NCBI RefSeq assembly: GCF_000090795.2
Contig: NW_003546674.1
Location: 32,560-76,225 of the forward strand
DNA length: 43,666 nucleotides
Direction of reading: 5' to 3'
Origin: Amphimedon queenslandica
Taxonomy: Eukaryota > Porifera > Demospongiae > Haplosclerida > Niphatidae
Shown here: positions 21,507 through 30,710 of the stretch, piece after piece
Layout: the number at the start of each line of letters is the position of its first letter
Numbering within the stretch: position 1 is the first letter of the stretch
Made by a program: the position numbers and the translations under genes
Notes under the pieces: model-generated
What the model was told of the DNA's origin: nothing
Databases searched by the model: none
What the model saw: the letters and a program-made list of their open reading frames with translations, nothing else

Positions 21507-21625
21507 AGCTAAGGAAAAGGCCAAGAAAAATGGCTGAAGCAGGGGCTTATATAGTGAGGCAAGTTGGCAGATGGGCAGGCTAAAAGGTAATAAAATTAGT
21601 TATTTAACTACAAATTAGCTGTAAG
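21507..21625. repeat. DIRS inverted terminal repeat (5' side)
   Basis: On + it reads ATGGCTGAAGCAGGGGCTTA, TATAGTGAGGCAAGTTGGCA and, at the outer end, CAAATTAGCTGTAAG. It is the inverted partner of 17383-17505. About 45 further bases of element (21626-21671) lie outside it and pair with the internal complementary region. Confidence 0.88.
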
Positions 21626-21817
21626 CTAAGAAAATTGGCCAAACACAGTTGATATGTGAGACTGAGCCTTGTAAAATATAATCAATGAGATCGACTCATT
21701 AAGTGTTAGTTCATTTCTGGTGATAGACTATTGCTGCAGCTGAAGCCTGGTACGGAAGCCATTTTGGTAAACAAAAAATTCAACCCACCACGTGTATGTG
21801 TAGTAAATGTGCAAAGT

Positions 21818-22147
21818 ATGGCGGCAAATGGCAGTCAAGTTGAAGAATACCACTCGTTTTTCCGAAGTCACCATGTGTATTTCACCATTTGGACTCCAGT
21901 TGCAGGGGAAGAATTAGTTCTGAGAAGACAACCTGATAATGAACATGACCCATACGCTGTAGCTGTGATAAAGGATGAAGAAGTAGCAGGACATGTTCTT
22001 TGTAATATTAGCCGAATAGTATCCTTTTTTCCCTACCACAGTGAAAACATTGGTTTTTGTAATATCACAGGACCGAGAGTGAATCGTGGTGTTGGACTAG
22101 GACTTGAAGTCCCATTTGTGCACAAATTTTATGATAAAATGATGTAA
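21818..22147 (+). CDS. HIRAN-domain protein (109 codons)
   Basis: The reading frame is open from 21731; the ATG at 21818 (MAANGSQVEEYHSFF) is the more natural start, since homology begins shortly after it. The domain runs HHVYFTIWTPVAGEELVLRR, QPDNEHDPYAVAV, IKDEEVAGHV and LGLEVPFVHKF. The pattern G-E-x-L-x-L, D-N-x-H-D-x-x-A-V and V-G-H-V is that of HIRAN domains, which in HLTF/Rad5 bind DNA 3' ends. Here the domain stands alone without a helicase. In sponges and cnidarians, from memory, such short HIRAN ORFs are often repeated and transposon-linked. There are no internal stops, in contrast to its neighbours. It could be a decayed element fragment or a small expressed gene. Confidence 0.65.
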   Translation: MAANGSQVEEYHSFFRSHHVYFTIWTPVAGEELVLRRQPDNEHDPYAVAVIKDEEVAGHVLCNISRIVSFFPYHSENIGFCNITGPRVNRGVGLGLEVPFVHKFYDKMM

Positions 22148-22227
22148 TAAAGAAGCTAACTGAACTACTTGCAGATGTAAAATAATTATGATTGCATTAA
22201 ATTAATTATTTATTAGATCTATTATTA

Positions 22228-22707
22228 GTGTTAGAAATGATTAATGATGAGTGCGGTTTCCGGTTGGCCAGAGTAGCAAGGTTCTATGTCACCAAAGGGG
22301 ACTTTGACGAGCAGTCACTTTACGCATTACACAGGGATGCATTAGACGAGTCAATAGCTGATCCTTTTGTACAGGCCTGGATTGGGATTTTGGCTTATGG
22401 CTGTAATAGAGAGGTGGTCACAGTACTCAGGTGACCATTAGCACAGTTTCCAATGTGTTCATTAACTCCTACTTTTGTTGCCTGGGCTAGATATGGTAAC
22501 CAGGATTTATATGGCATTCCCTGTGATAGTACTAATACACCTTCTTTGCATTTGAAGCATTTTGGTACTAATCATTTCCAAGTAGTGAAGTCTATTATTT
22601 CTTAAGAATTGATTATTGATGGCAAGTGGGTTTTGCGAATGCAGGTCCATCATCTTCATGATGTTGGTTATATTACTAGCATTTCATTACATGTGCAATC
22701 TGAGTGA
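22228..22707 (+). pseudogene. Unrecognised ORF with two in-frame stops
   Basis: One frame runs from the ATG at 22228 (MLEMINDECGFRLARVARFY) to TGA at 22705, interrupted by TGA (22432-22434) and TAA (22603-22605). Coding-like blocks include ESIADPFVQAWIGILAYG, FVAWARYGNQDLYGIPCD, LHLKHFGTNHFQVV and VHHLHDVGYITSISLH. The NHFQVV segment resembles the C-terminal His region of OTU proteases, but no matching catalytic Cys motif is seen upstream. I do not recognise the family. Because it follows the HIRAN ORF by only 80 bp on the same strand, the two may come from one element. Confidence 0.45.
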
Positions 22708-23466
22708 TTTGTGCTTGTGTAAACCATGGGTGTATATGTCCCCAATATTGCTCTGTATGGCTTTCATCTAACTGCATTCAGAAAGTGAGATTGATCAATG
22801 TACAAGTATAACAGTAAATATTGATTGCTTGTTGCTATAATGAATAGGGAAAGGTGTGACAGACGTTTACTGTTCATTAGTGTTCATTAGAGTTTTGCAT
22901 TGATTCAAATTTGTGTGACTATCATTTATGTAAGGCAGAGAGTTGGGTAAGAAGCAGTCATTATCAAATTCTGATCTTGTTTGTGGCTTGTAGTACATGT
23001 TTATTATAAGTTCAGGTGCTACTGGATCCAGGACACTGCTGACAAATTTTGAAGGATCAAAAAAACTTTTGAGTAACATTAAAAGTTGTTACCTATTCTG
23101 GACTTCAATTGTTGTAGCTTCTGGATTAGTCGTTACATCACACTGCAGTGGGTGCCAAGTTCCAGATGCACATGTTTCACATTGTCATAGTCTTAGCAAT
23201 GGAAAATGTGATAAGATTGAGAAAATTGTGAGATAAATTTGCTATAGTTTATGATTCGAGGTTAAATATTGCATATCCATTTAATCATTATATTATTAAT
23301 TATGGCCACAGTAAGTACTTTCTTTACTAACAATATATAATGCTTGCCAATGCATCTTTTGTTTTGTGCATGAATGTTCTCATTAACAAAACAGCAATTA
23401 TTTGCACATTGGAATGTATTTATGTGTGTATTTGTACATTGCAGGTCTTGTATAAGAACTTAAATC
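22708..23466. other. Stretch without a recognised gene; repeat D1 copy 1
   Basis: Two overlapping short ORFs on opposite strands (22867-23079, minus, and 22997-23236, plus) have no known motif. Positions 23179-23330 (TTGTCATAGTCTTAGCAATG, then TTAATTATGGCCACAGTAAG) are a diverged direct repeat of 24594-24765. Confidence 0.5.
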
Positions 23467-23764
23467 CAGTGGCGGATATAACGGGAGGCAAGGAGGGCAA
23501 TTCCCCCCTATAGTTGTAAGGCAGTAATGCAAACATAGGTTTACTTATATAAACTGAGAAGGAGGTGCTTTACTTGACTATGTAAACAAACTTTTAACCA
23601 CAAATGAGCTCAATTAACATGCTTAGTCTTCATAATTTTGACTCTCGTATAAGGTCAGCAATGGTTCTGCCATGTTGTGCAAGAGCTTTTTAGATGACAA
23701 CCCTAAATTGCCCCATCCATCTTATAATTGCACCCCCAAAAATTAAATCTTATATCCGCCTATG
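23467..23764. mobile_element. hAT-type MITE (298 bp)
   Basis: Terminal inverted repeats CAGTGGCGGATATAA (23467) and TTATATCCGCCTATG (ending 23764), with 11 perfect bases at the core. Flanking octamers CTTAAATC (23459-23466) and CTTCATTC (23765-23772) agree at 6 of 8 positions, as an aged 8-bp hAT target duplication. No ORF. Confidence 0.75.
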
Positions 23765-23772
23765 CTTCATTC

Positions 23773-25094
23773 AGGATGGCATGAGACATCAACTTAAATG
23801 GTGTATGTCGAAATGCATGTACAATGCATGTGCATATATACATGTACATGTATGATTCAATTAGACGTTCGAATGCATTGTGTAGCTATACTTGTCGTAT
23901 CTTTAAAAAATTGTTGCAAATGGCATGTATGCTACTTTAATCTTGTTACTACATGTATATCTTAACATTCATAAGTTAAACAGGTATTTATTATACACAA
24001 GAACTGCACTGTGGCGTTACAGAAGGTTAGACTTGGACGGATTTAAAAGGTGAAGGGGACGTTCCTATTTGTAAGGACCTGTATCTTGTTAGTGGTTTGT
24101 AATTTATGTTTATGACAAACATAAGGTATATCATGCATATACATGAGCATGTTTAGTAGACCATAATGTACATGTAGTAAATTATTGATGCATTCGTTGT
24201 ACTGGTAGTTTCTGATGCTTATCATGCATAAATTTCATCCTTTTACATGTGTACTGTAATGAGGTAACAAGTAATACAAAAGTTGATGAGATTGCTTACA
24301 TACCTTTTTCACTTTCACTATCATTTGTTATTAATAGCCTGTGTTTACATTGCTTGCTTTCTATTACTATGCTTTACCAGTGATTTCAGCAGGAAATGAC
24401 TTACTGATTTAGCAATAAGGTAGATTGTAATACTTTCATAGCATAGTGAAGGTCTAAGGCTATTAGATTGTGGTAACAAAATTAATTTCCAATGATAATC
24501 ATTATTGTAACATTATGTTTTGATGTAGCTCTTTTATTAGTGGCACTGTCACACTGGAGAAGGCACAATTTTGGAGTTGCGTAGTTTTCCTTTTGTCATA
24601 GTCTTAGCAATGGAATATGTAGTAACATACATGTAGAATGTTATGAGATTCCACAGTGTTTTATTATTGTGTTACAGATTATCATTTATGATCCAAAGTT
24701 ATATATTGTTTGATGATTGTTTCATTAACTATGGCTGCAGTAATTATTTCCCTTTCTCTTTATTATTATGTATTGTAAATCACATGTATTTCTATTGTAG
24801 GAAGATTGAAACTTAATTATTTCAATTAATATGTCTTGTTGAACAAACACTGACTTCAGCATTATTTGTTTGTTTCTGTTTTTGGCTTTCAGCTGAAAGA
24901 TGTTTGACTTTTATTTTTAGTTTTTAATAAATTATCATTTTAAATGTAAAGAAGACTAATAAAAAGTATAGTTCTTTGTTGTGTTATTACTCCTACCTCT
25001 GTCCCTGCCTCTTTGAAAATTGTTGTACAATAATAAAATGAAATAGAGAGGTGATTAACTGGCATATATATATAAACTGCAGATCAGAACTAAA
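23773..25094. other. AT-rich stretch with repeat D1 copy 2
   Basis: No gene is supported. Many TACATGTA-type words occur (23830-23850, 23950, 24170, 24630). Positions 24594-24765 repeat 23179-23330 (TTGTCATAGTCTTAGCAATG, later TTAACTATGGCTGCAGTAAT). The rest is AT-rich with short shadow ORFs. Confidence 0.5.
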
Positions 25095-25266
25095 ATGATG
25101 TCACAATTTCTCAATTTTTCTTGGCAAAGCTGCCATATTATAAGCTGCTTCTGCTGTTGCAGAGCTGCAACATTGGGTGGCCTGGCAGAATGGGGTGCTG
25201 GAGTAGCAGGGGCAAGTGAGGCGGCCACTGGTGGTGTACCACCTGCCAATGGTGGAGGACCTTCAG
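25095..25266. pseudogene. Pro/Gly/Ala-rich coding-like segment, part 1
   Basis: Both strands are open. On minus (25249-25055): GGTPPVAASLAPATPAPHSA followed by NVAALQQQKQLIIWQLCQ, which looks like a protein tail. On plus: AEWGAGVAGASEAATGGVPP then ANGGGPS. The GC-richer composition differs from the surroundings. The segment stops at the hAT insertion point (25267) and resumes at 28155. The minus reading, with a Q-rich helix after the Pro-rich part, looks more protein-like, but the strand is not settled. Confidence 0.4.
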
Positions 25267-25389
25267 TAGGGGTGGGGGATTAGTCCTGAAAAATTTCTTT
25301 TTATTCAATTCAGCATATCTCTAAAAAATTAAGAACTTGTTCCCTAAAATTACAGGAATGTTCTCAAAAAATTCTTTTTAAAAGAATAA

Positions 25390-28057
25390 TTAATTATGAT
25401 TTAATGCTTGTTTATATTGCAAAATAACAGATGCCTCAACATAGACAAAAAGTGACGTCTCCTGCTTATCACTAAGTGTTGAGATTAGCAGTTGTAACAC
25501 TCGCTCCACCGGTCCACTGCATGGCAAAAGTAGTAACATTTTCTGCTGCTAGAGAAAAATTAGGTAACGATTGAGAGATATTCTTTCACCTCTCTAATGA
25601 TAACAAAGAAGAACTTATTGCCTCTGACTTGGCCAAATAGACAGGTAACTCTTCCACCAGTTTACTTATATGAGCTAGTTTAAGAAATGGAAAATTACTA
25701 AGTTCCTGCTCAAGTACAGCAGCAGTTGGTCTGGTTACCTTAGTTTCATGTGGTAAAAAGAAGTGACCTGCTTTGAGTACAGCAAGCTGTGTCTTGAAAT
25801 GGCCTGAGAGTTGCTGCTGAAAGTACAAGCAGCCCTTTCATACACAACTTGTTCCATACTTTGCAAATTTGGTAACATTCTGAGGAAAATGAGAAGATAG
25901 TGATTGAGAAAGTGCAGATAAAAAGGCCAGTGATCAGAGCCAATGGCTGCAACTACTGAATTGAGTACTTCATGTTTTGATGAAAGATAATGCACCATCA
26001 CCCTCCAAAGTGTAAGAAGCAGTGACAAACTTCCCCCAAATTCCATCACAGTTCCTAACTCTATCTGCAGTAATGACTTCATCTGTATGCCATCAAAAAA
26101 GACAATCAATTTATCCCCTGTAGCACGACCAAGATTTGCTTGATGTGTACAAAGGAATCCTTCTAAATCTCCAAAATTTGCAAGTATTTGCCTCTCTACT
26201 TCCCACTTACTCCACCACCGTGTGGGTGAGTAACTGGCCGTAGCTTTACCAGTTTGTCACTTCCAGAGTAGCTTGGCCTTGGAACTGAGAGAATAATGAA
26301 ATCCAAAATGAGGTGAACTCTGACAAATTAGGGGTAACACAGTGTTCACCAACTCAATTTAACATGATGTGAAAAGCAAGTGATGTTTACCATACAACAC
26401 TAATTGCATGCACTGCAGCACTATTCATTGAAGAAACATTCTTTGCAACTGCAATGACAGCAGGGGCGTATCTAATCTGAGAGTTGGTAGGGCATGGAGG
26501 AAATAATGTGGCGTGCCAAGCGGGCTGCAATTTTGACCACACCCCTTTTTACGGCACTAAAATAATTGTTTTCCACGCTGCTTAGCTTTTTGAATATTAT
26601 AGGCACCGTCACAGTAATTTCAGGCACTCTGGTGCTTTCTACTGCCCTTTAAAGCAATGAAAAATTTTGAAATTCAGGCTGAAATGATTGTTAAGTGTGT
26701 TGAATAACTTTCTTAAGACACTTAGCAGTGATATGAGACACCAGAGGTTAAAGAAGCAGAAGAAAAAAATGTTGATCCTTCTAACTAAGGGGGGTGCTCA
26801 AGCATCCTCAGCACCCGCTAAATGCTTACATTTTCTTTTGTAGCAGTACTGGCCTTGCGGAGACATTGAAACGACTCAGCACAGTTTCTTAGCCATTTTT
26901 CACTCAATTAATTTAATATTAAAGTGAATAGTCTAATAACAGATTGGTTAATAGTAGTTATTATTTAAAAAATGGCAGCCCAAATTGAATTATGGAAGTC
27001 TCTACTATGTTATCATCATATTTACAGTACTAAAACTATTAGCTATGCTAGTCTTGTCTCATTGCTTTCATCATAATAAAGTGAGGAATACTTTTAAAAG
27101 GACTAATATACAAAAGAATTTTTTTCACTTCTGCTGAGTTGGTCGGGCACATGCCCACCTAAGTCCACCCTTAGATACGCCCCGGAATGAGAGTACAAGA
27201 ACAAATACCATATGTTATGAACAGAACATCAATTATCTCTCTTGCTAGTTCATTTCCAACAAGCAACTTGGTGAGTACTTTCAGATGAATCAATCGTTGC
27301 TCTATACTGCAGTCATTAGTAACCAGTCTTGCAACTACAGCTAATGCCTCACCAAGACAAAGTGTACCGTCAAATACAACACTAAGATCCATATAAAGCA
27401 ATTCTTGCTTTAAACGCTCATCTTCATTTAGTATAAATAGAATGGTAAGAATTAAGTGTTGTTTGTCTGGCAAATGATATCCATTCTCCTCTACCAAGCT
27501 TCCAAAACAGTCAATTATAATCAGGGGCACTCCAGCTCTCAAAACAGTAGACACTACTTTGATAAAATTAACTTGCACATTGTGAGGCAGTATTTCACCA
27601 CACCCATGGTGTTGCTGGTTATACTTTGCCAGAGCATCAGCTATTTCCTTTTCTCTTTAGTCTGCAATTTTACTTGTCCTTGTTGATGATTCTTAGATTC
27701 AATATGGTTGGAGACAGTAGTGCTCCTTTAAGTTTAATTCTTCTGGGCGACCATAACAAAAAAGTTTTCCCTGTTATAGCTTAAATGTCTCATCAGGATG
27801 CTGTCACTCTCTGACTGGGGCTAATACTCTTTGGATCAGATCAAGAGGAGCTTGCGCTTCCTTTCTCCTAACATGTGTTACTACTTGGGGTTGGTCTTGG
27901 TCTTCCTCTTCCTGTGTAAATCTGATACTGTAGGTGGATTTAATTTGTCCACAATAGAGAGAGTTTGCTGTGATTGTGTATTATATTCTGAAGAGGACGG
28001 ACAGGAATGATAAGAGCTGCTTTCACTTAAAATCTCTAAATCAGCATTAGTAGCCAT
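25390..28057 (-). pseudogene. hAT transposase, interrupted by MITE
   Basis: Start ATG at 28057 (MATNADLEILSESSS). Ordered blocks: a decayed zinc finger at GKLFCYGRPEEL; then KVVSTVLRAGVPLIIIDCFG, VVFDGTLCLGEALAVVARLV, SIEQRLIHLKVLTKLL (27578-27194). After the MITE come NLSEFTSFWISLFS, TRWWSKWEVERQILANFGDL, MKSLLQIELGTVMEFGG, then VLKAGHFFLPHE, FPFLKLAHISKLVEELPVYL, and a C-terminal dimerisation block GPVERVLQLLISTLSDKQE ending at about 25390. Several stops and frameshifts lie near 27870, 27600, 26300-26400, 25800 and 25560. Length and order match a complete hAT-type transposase. It is inactive. Confidence 0.8.
26461..27185. mobile_element. hAT-type MITE nested in the hAT transposase (725 bp)
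   Basis: Inverted ends CAGGGGCGTATCTAA (26461) and TTAGATACGCCCCGG (ending 27185). Flanking octamers AATGACAG (26453-26460) and AATGAGAG (27186-27193) match at 7 of 8. The transposase homology stops at one side (27194) and resumes at the other (26452). No ORF of its own. Confidence 0.9.
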
Positions 28058-28154
28058 TTTTATTCCGTACACTCCGTTTATTCTCAAAATTATTCAGTAT
28101 CCTTCTACTACTTATTATTGCCGTTTTTATTCCCACATAATCCCCGCACCCCTA

Positions 28155-28300
28155 ACCTCCAGCCATTGGTGGTGAAACACCAGCCATTGGTGAAGGACCA
28201 GAAAGCTACTGGAGCCACAGTTGCAGTCAGACCTCCAGCCAGTAATGGAGGACCACCAGCAGGTAGAGGACATTCATCCTCTACATATGTAGAAAATTAG
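28155..28300. pseudogene. Pro/Gly-rich coding-like segment, part 2
   Basis: It continues the segment ending at 25266 after the hAT insertion. On plus: ATGATVAVRPPASNGGPPAG and GRGHSSSTYVEN then stop. On minus: VEDECPLPAGGPPLLAGG then TATVAPVAF, with a possible acceptor TTTTCTACATATGTAG before VEDEC. One base is gained or lost near 28205 on either reading. Repeated PP-x-AGG words link both parts. No family is recognised. Confidence 0.4.
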
Positions 28301-28499
28301 GAGAATGTAACTTAATTGAGTCAGTTTTGCAACATGTGGCATAGTTGCATGCTGCAGATCAAATTTGTACATACATAACCTCTGCATGCCATGAAGTCAC
28401 GCATGCATGCAATTGCTGTGGATTCCCATCTGACCATTTAATGCATAAATTGGTTGTATTAATTCACATACAGTTTATTGCTTAACTGCATGGTACTCA

Positions 28500-29070
28500 C
28501 TGCATTAATTGTTCATTGTTGCATTGTTGCTTTGTTGCACTGTTGCAATGATGCTTGTTGCTTTTTTTATTGTTGCACTGTTTCTTGCTCCACTGCTGCT
28601 TGTTGCACTGTTCATTATTGCTTTGTTTCATTGTTAATTTTTGCACTGTTCATTGCTGCAGTATTGCACAGTTGCATGTTGCACTGTTCATTGTTGCCTT
28701 GTTGCATTGTTCATTGTTGCCTTGCCATTGTTCCTTGTTGCACTGTTCATTGTTGCACTGTTGCTGTTGCAGTGTTTATAGTTGCATTGCTAAACTGTTG
28801 CATTGTTCCAATGTTGCAAAGCTGCATTGTTGCACTGTTGCATTATTGATTGTTGCATTGTTCATTATTGCCCTGTTGCATTGTTGCACTGCTGCATTGT
28901 TGCATCAATGCACTGTTCATTGCTGCCTTTTTGCCTGTTGCTTTTTGCACTGTTCATTCTTGCATTGTTGCTTGTTACACTGTTCGCTGTTGCCTTGTTG
29001 TACTGTTGTATTGTTGCCTTAGCTGTTATGTTGTTCTACTGTTATCTGCATTGTTGCACAGTTGCATTTT
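28500..29070 (+). repeat. TTGCA-rich minisatellite
   Basis: Dense degenerate repeats of TTGTTGCACTG and TTCATTGTTGCATTG over about 570 bp. The overlapping Cys/Leu/His-rich ORFs of 89 to 155 codons in all three frames are products of this repeat and are not listed as genes. Confidence 0.85.
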
Positions 29071-29479
29071 TACACCTGTTAATTGTATTGCTAAAAATTA
29101 TTTCAATCATTTAAAATAATTCCTTGGTAATTGATGTTTTGAGTAGCTATTCAGTTCTGAATCAGATTTTTGGCACTTGGCTTTCAGTAAACAAGTTTCT
29201 TTCCATTACTGTGGCATTAGTTAGTGAATTCATCTCTTACTAATTAATTGATGAAAAAATACAAGGTATTGTTAATGGAACAGTGTTTTTTGTACCTAGA
29301 TTAGCAAGTAAATGTTTGTGAACATGACAGAATTGAAAGCAGGATGACTTTTATACTGCTTCTGCATTGAATGTAGCTTTGCAGGTAGGACCTGCAGTTT
29401 TTAAAAGGAAAGGAATCTGTTACCTGTAATGACTGTACTTAGTAAATGTTATTAAATGAGTACGTACCCATTTTTAGGC
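29071..29479. other. Stretch without recognised features
   Basis: AT-rich; no ORF with a recognisable motif. Confidence 0.5.
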
Positions 29480-29796
29480 ATTGGCAAAGGCTTGGATGTA
29501 CCTAGAAGACAATCAAGTTTTTACATGACATCATACGCTAACACAACTTTTTCCCTTTCTTCTTTTGGAATTGACTTTAATGTCTCATATATAGCCATTG
29601 TACAATTATAATAAACACCTGAGATCAAGATTCTGACCTTTATCATACTATAAATTAGTTGCCAAAAGAGTATGTGACCGGAAGATTGACAGATAAAGAC
29701 ATGACCTTTGCTCCAGTGATGGAGGCGTCCATGGATTCCAAGGTCCTTTTTGCATGATGTATCTTTGGCTTGAGAATCATCAAGGATACAGCTCAA
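29480..29796 (-). pseudogene. Possible KDZ/CxC-like transposase-associated relic
   Basis: A 91-codon ORF (29796-29521) contains GRLHHWSKGHVFICQSSGHI, ISGVYYNCTMAIYETLKSIP and KEEREKVVLAYD. After a TAA the frame continues KLDCLLGTSKPLPMP to about 29480. The segment YYNCT...E-I/L-P-x-E-E-R...V-L-A-Y-D followed by a P-L-P stretch resembles, from memory, sponge KDZ/CxC-type transposon proteins, where the Asp of AYD would sit in the catalytic region. The match is short and unverified. It could be another uncharacterised element protein. Confidence 0.35.
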
Positions 29797-30353
29797 GTTT
29801 GATTACCTTTAATGTAACTGAATTGATAAAGAAATTTCTATACTAAATGGATTGTCTGACTGACTTAGTACACTGAAATAATTGGCTCCTGTATCTCGTA
29901 CTTATTTGCAGTTTATAGAATTATTTTGAGTTGATAGTGCTGTGTTGTAAATTGACATAAATATGTCGTACTATTGTGGCATTCCTAAATTAGATTTGAA
30001 ATAATTGTAATAACTCTTGAACAGTGGTAGGATATCCATTTTTTCTCACTACTTCACATTGATGGGCACAAAATGCAGTCTCTGTGTCTACTGTCAGATT
30101 AGTGAAAACATCAGGTACAAGCAATGATGGAATTTAAAACAAGGAAGACTTCACAGGATACATGCAGTGGGGAAAATTAATTTTCCCGTTTCCGTCAACT
30201 GTCAAACATGTTCCGCAACATTCAAAATAATTATTTCACATTAACGCAATGGTCATTTTTTTAAAAAAGATACATACCTCTTTCAGCACAGTGTCTGTTT
30301 AGATTTTATTTATAATTCATGGCAGGATCTTCTACCAAACTCTGCAAACACCT

Positions 30354-30710
30354 ATGTCGATAATTTTCTTTGAACTATTTCACGCAACATTGTCACAAGT
30401 GTGCTCTACTTCCAGCTCAGCTTTGAAAAACATGTTGGACAAGAGATTTCTGGTCCATTGCATTTTAATTCATTATAAAACATGCATCAATGGTGGTGTC
30501 AGTTTAATTTTTGGTGCGAAACAATTTAATAATCAAAATGAGGATAGGCTGCATGCCACAGTGAAGCAATCAGCAAGGCAAATAAATAAACCTACTGCTT
30601 TGAAACATTTCTGGCTGCTTTACATTCAGGTGGTAATAGCTCTTTGCAAATGCTGGGAAAGACATCCAGTAGTGAATACTATACAACGACAAATGTATGA
30701 CAAATCTTAA
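30354..30710 (+). CDS. Unrecognised 118-codon ORF
   Basis: An open frame from MSIIFFELFHATLSQVCSTS to ERHPVVNTIQRQMYDKS. The composition is protein-like, with mixed charged and hydrophobic residues and little simple sequence; a segment reads SARQINKPTALKHFWLLYIQ. No motif is recognised. Neighbouring sequence on the same strand has many stops. It may be an exon-sized remnant of an element gene. Whether it is translated is unknown. Confidence 0.3.
   Translation: MSIIFFELFHATLSQVCSTSSSALKNMLDKRFLVHCILIHYKTCINGGVSLIFGAKQFNNQNEDRLHATVKQSARQINKPTALKHFWLLYIQVVIALCKCWERHPVVNTIQRQMYDKS

Larger units (their letters stand above)
17383..21671 (-). mobile_element. DIRS-type tyrosine-recombinase retrotransposon
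   Basis: A near full-length element of about 4.3 kb in the order inverted terminal repeat, gag, RT-RNase H, tyrosine recombinase, internal complementary region, inverted terminal repeat, read on the minus strand. DIRS elements move through a circular DNA intermediate inserted by a tyrosine recombinase and have no integrase and no duplicated target. Several stops and frameshifts show it is inactive. It lies directly against a pogo transposase fragment (17378), into which it probably inserted. Confidence 0.88.
25267..28154 (-). mobile_element. hAT transposon (2.16 kb plus nested 0.73-kb MITE)
   Basis: Ends: TAGGGGTGGGGGATTAG at 25267 and, in reverse at 28154, TAGGGGTGCGGGGATTA. Flanking octamers ACCTTCAG (25259-25266) and ACCTCCAG (28155-28162) match at 7 of 8, an 8-bp duplication as expected for hAT. 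The transposase lies on the minus strand. A MITE with its own duplication is inserted at 26461-27185. Removing both restores continuity of the flanking Pro/Gly-rich sequence. Confidence 0.88.

Noticed and set aside
28478-29119. Four overlapping Cys/Leu/His-rich ORFs (89-155 codons)
   Set aside because: They are translations of a TTGCA-rich minisatellite in different frames.
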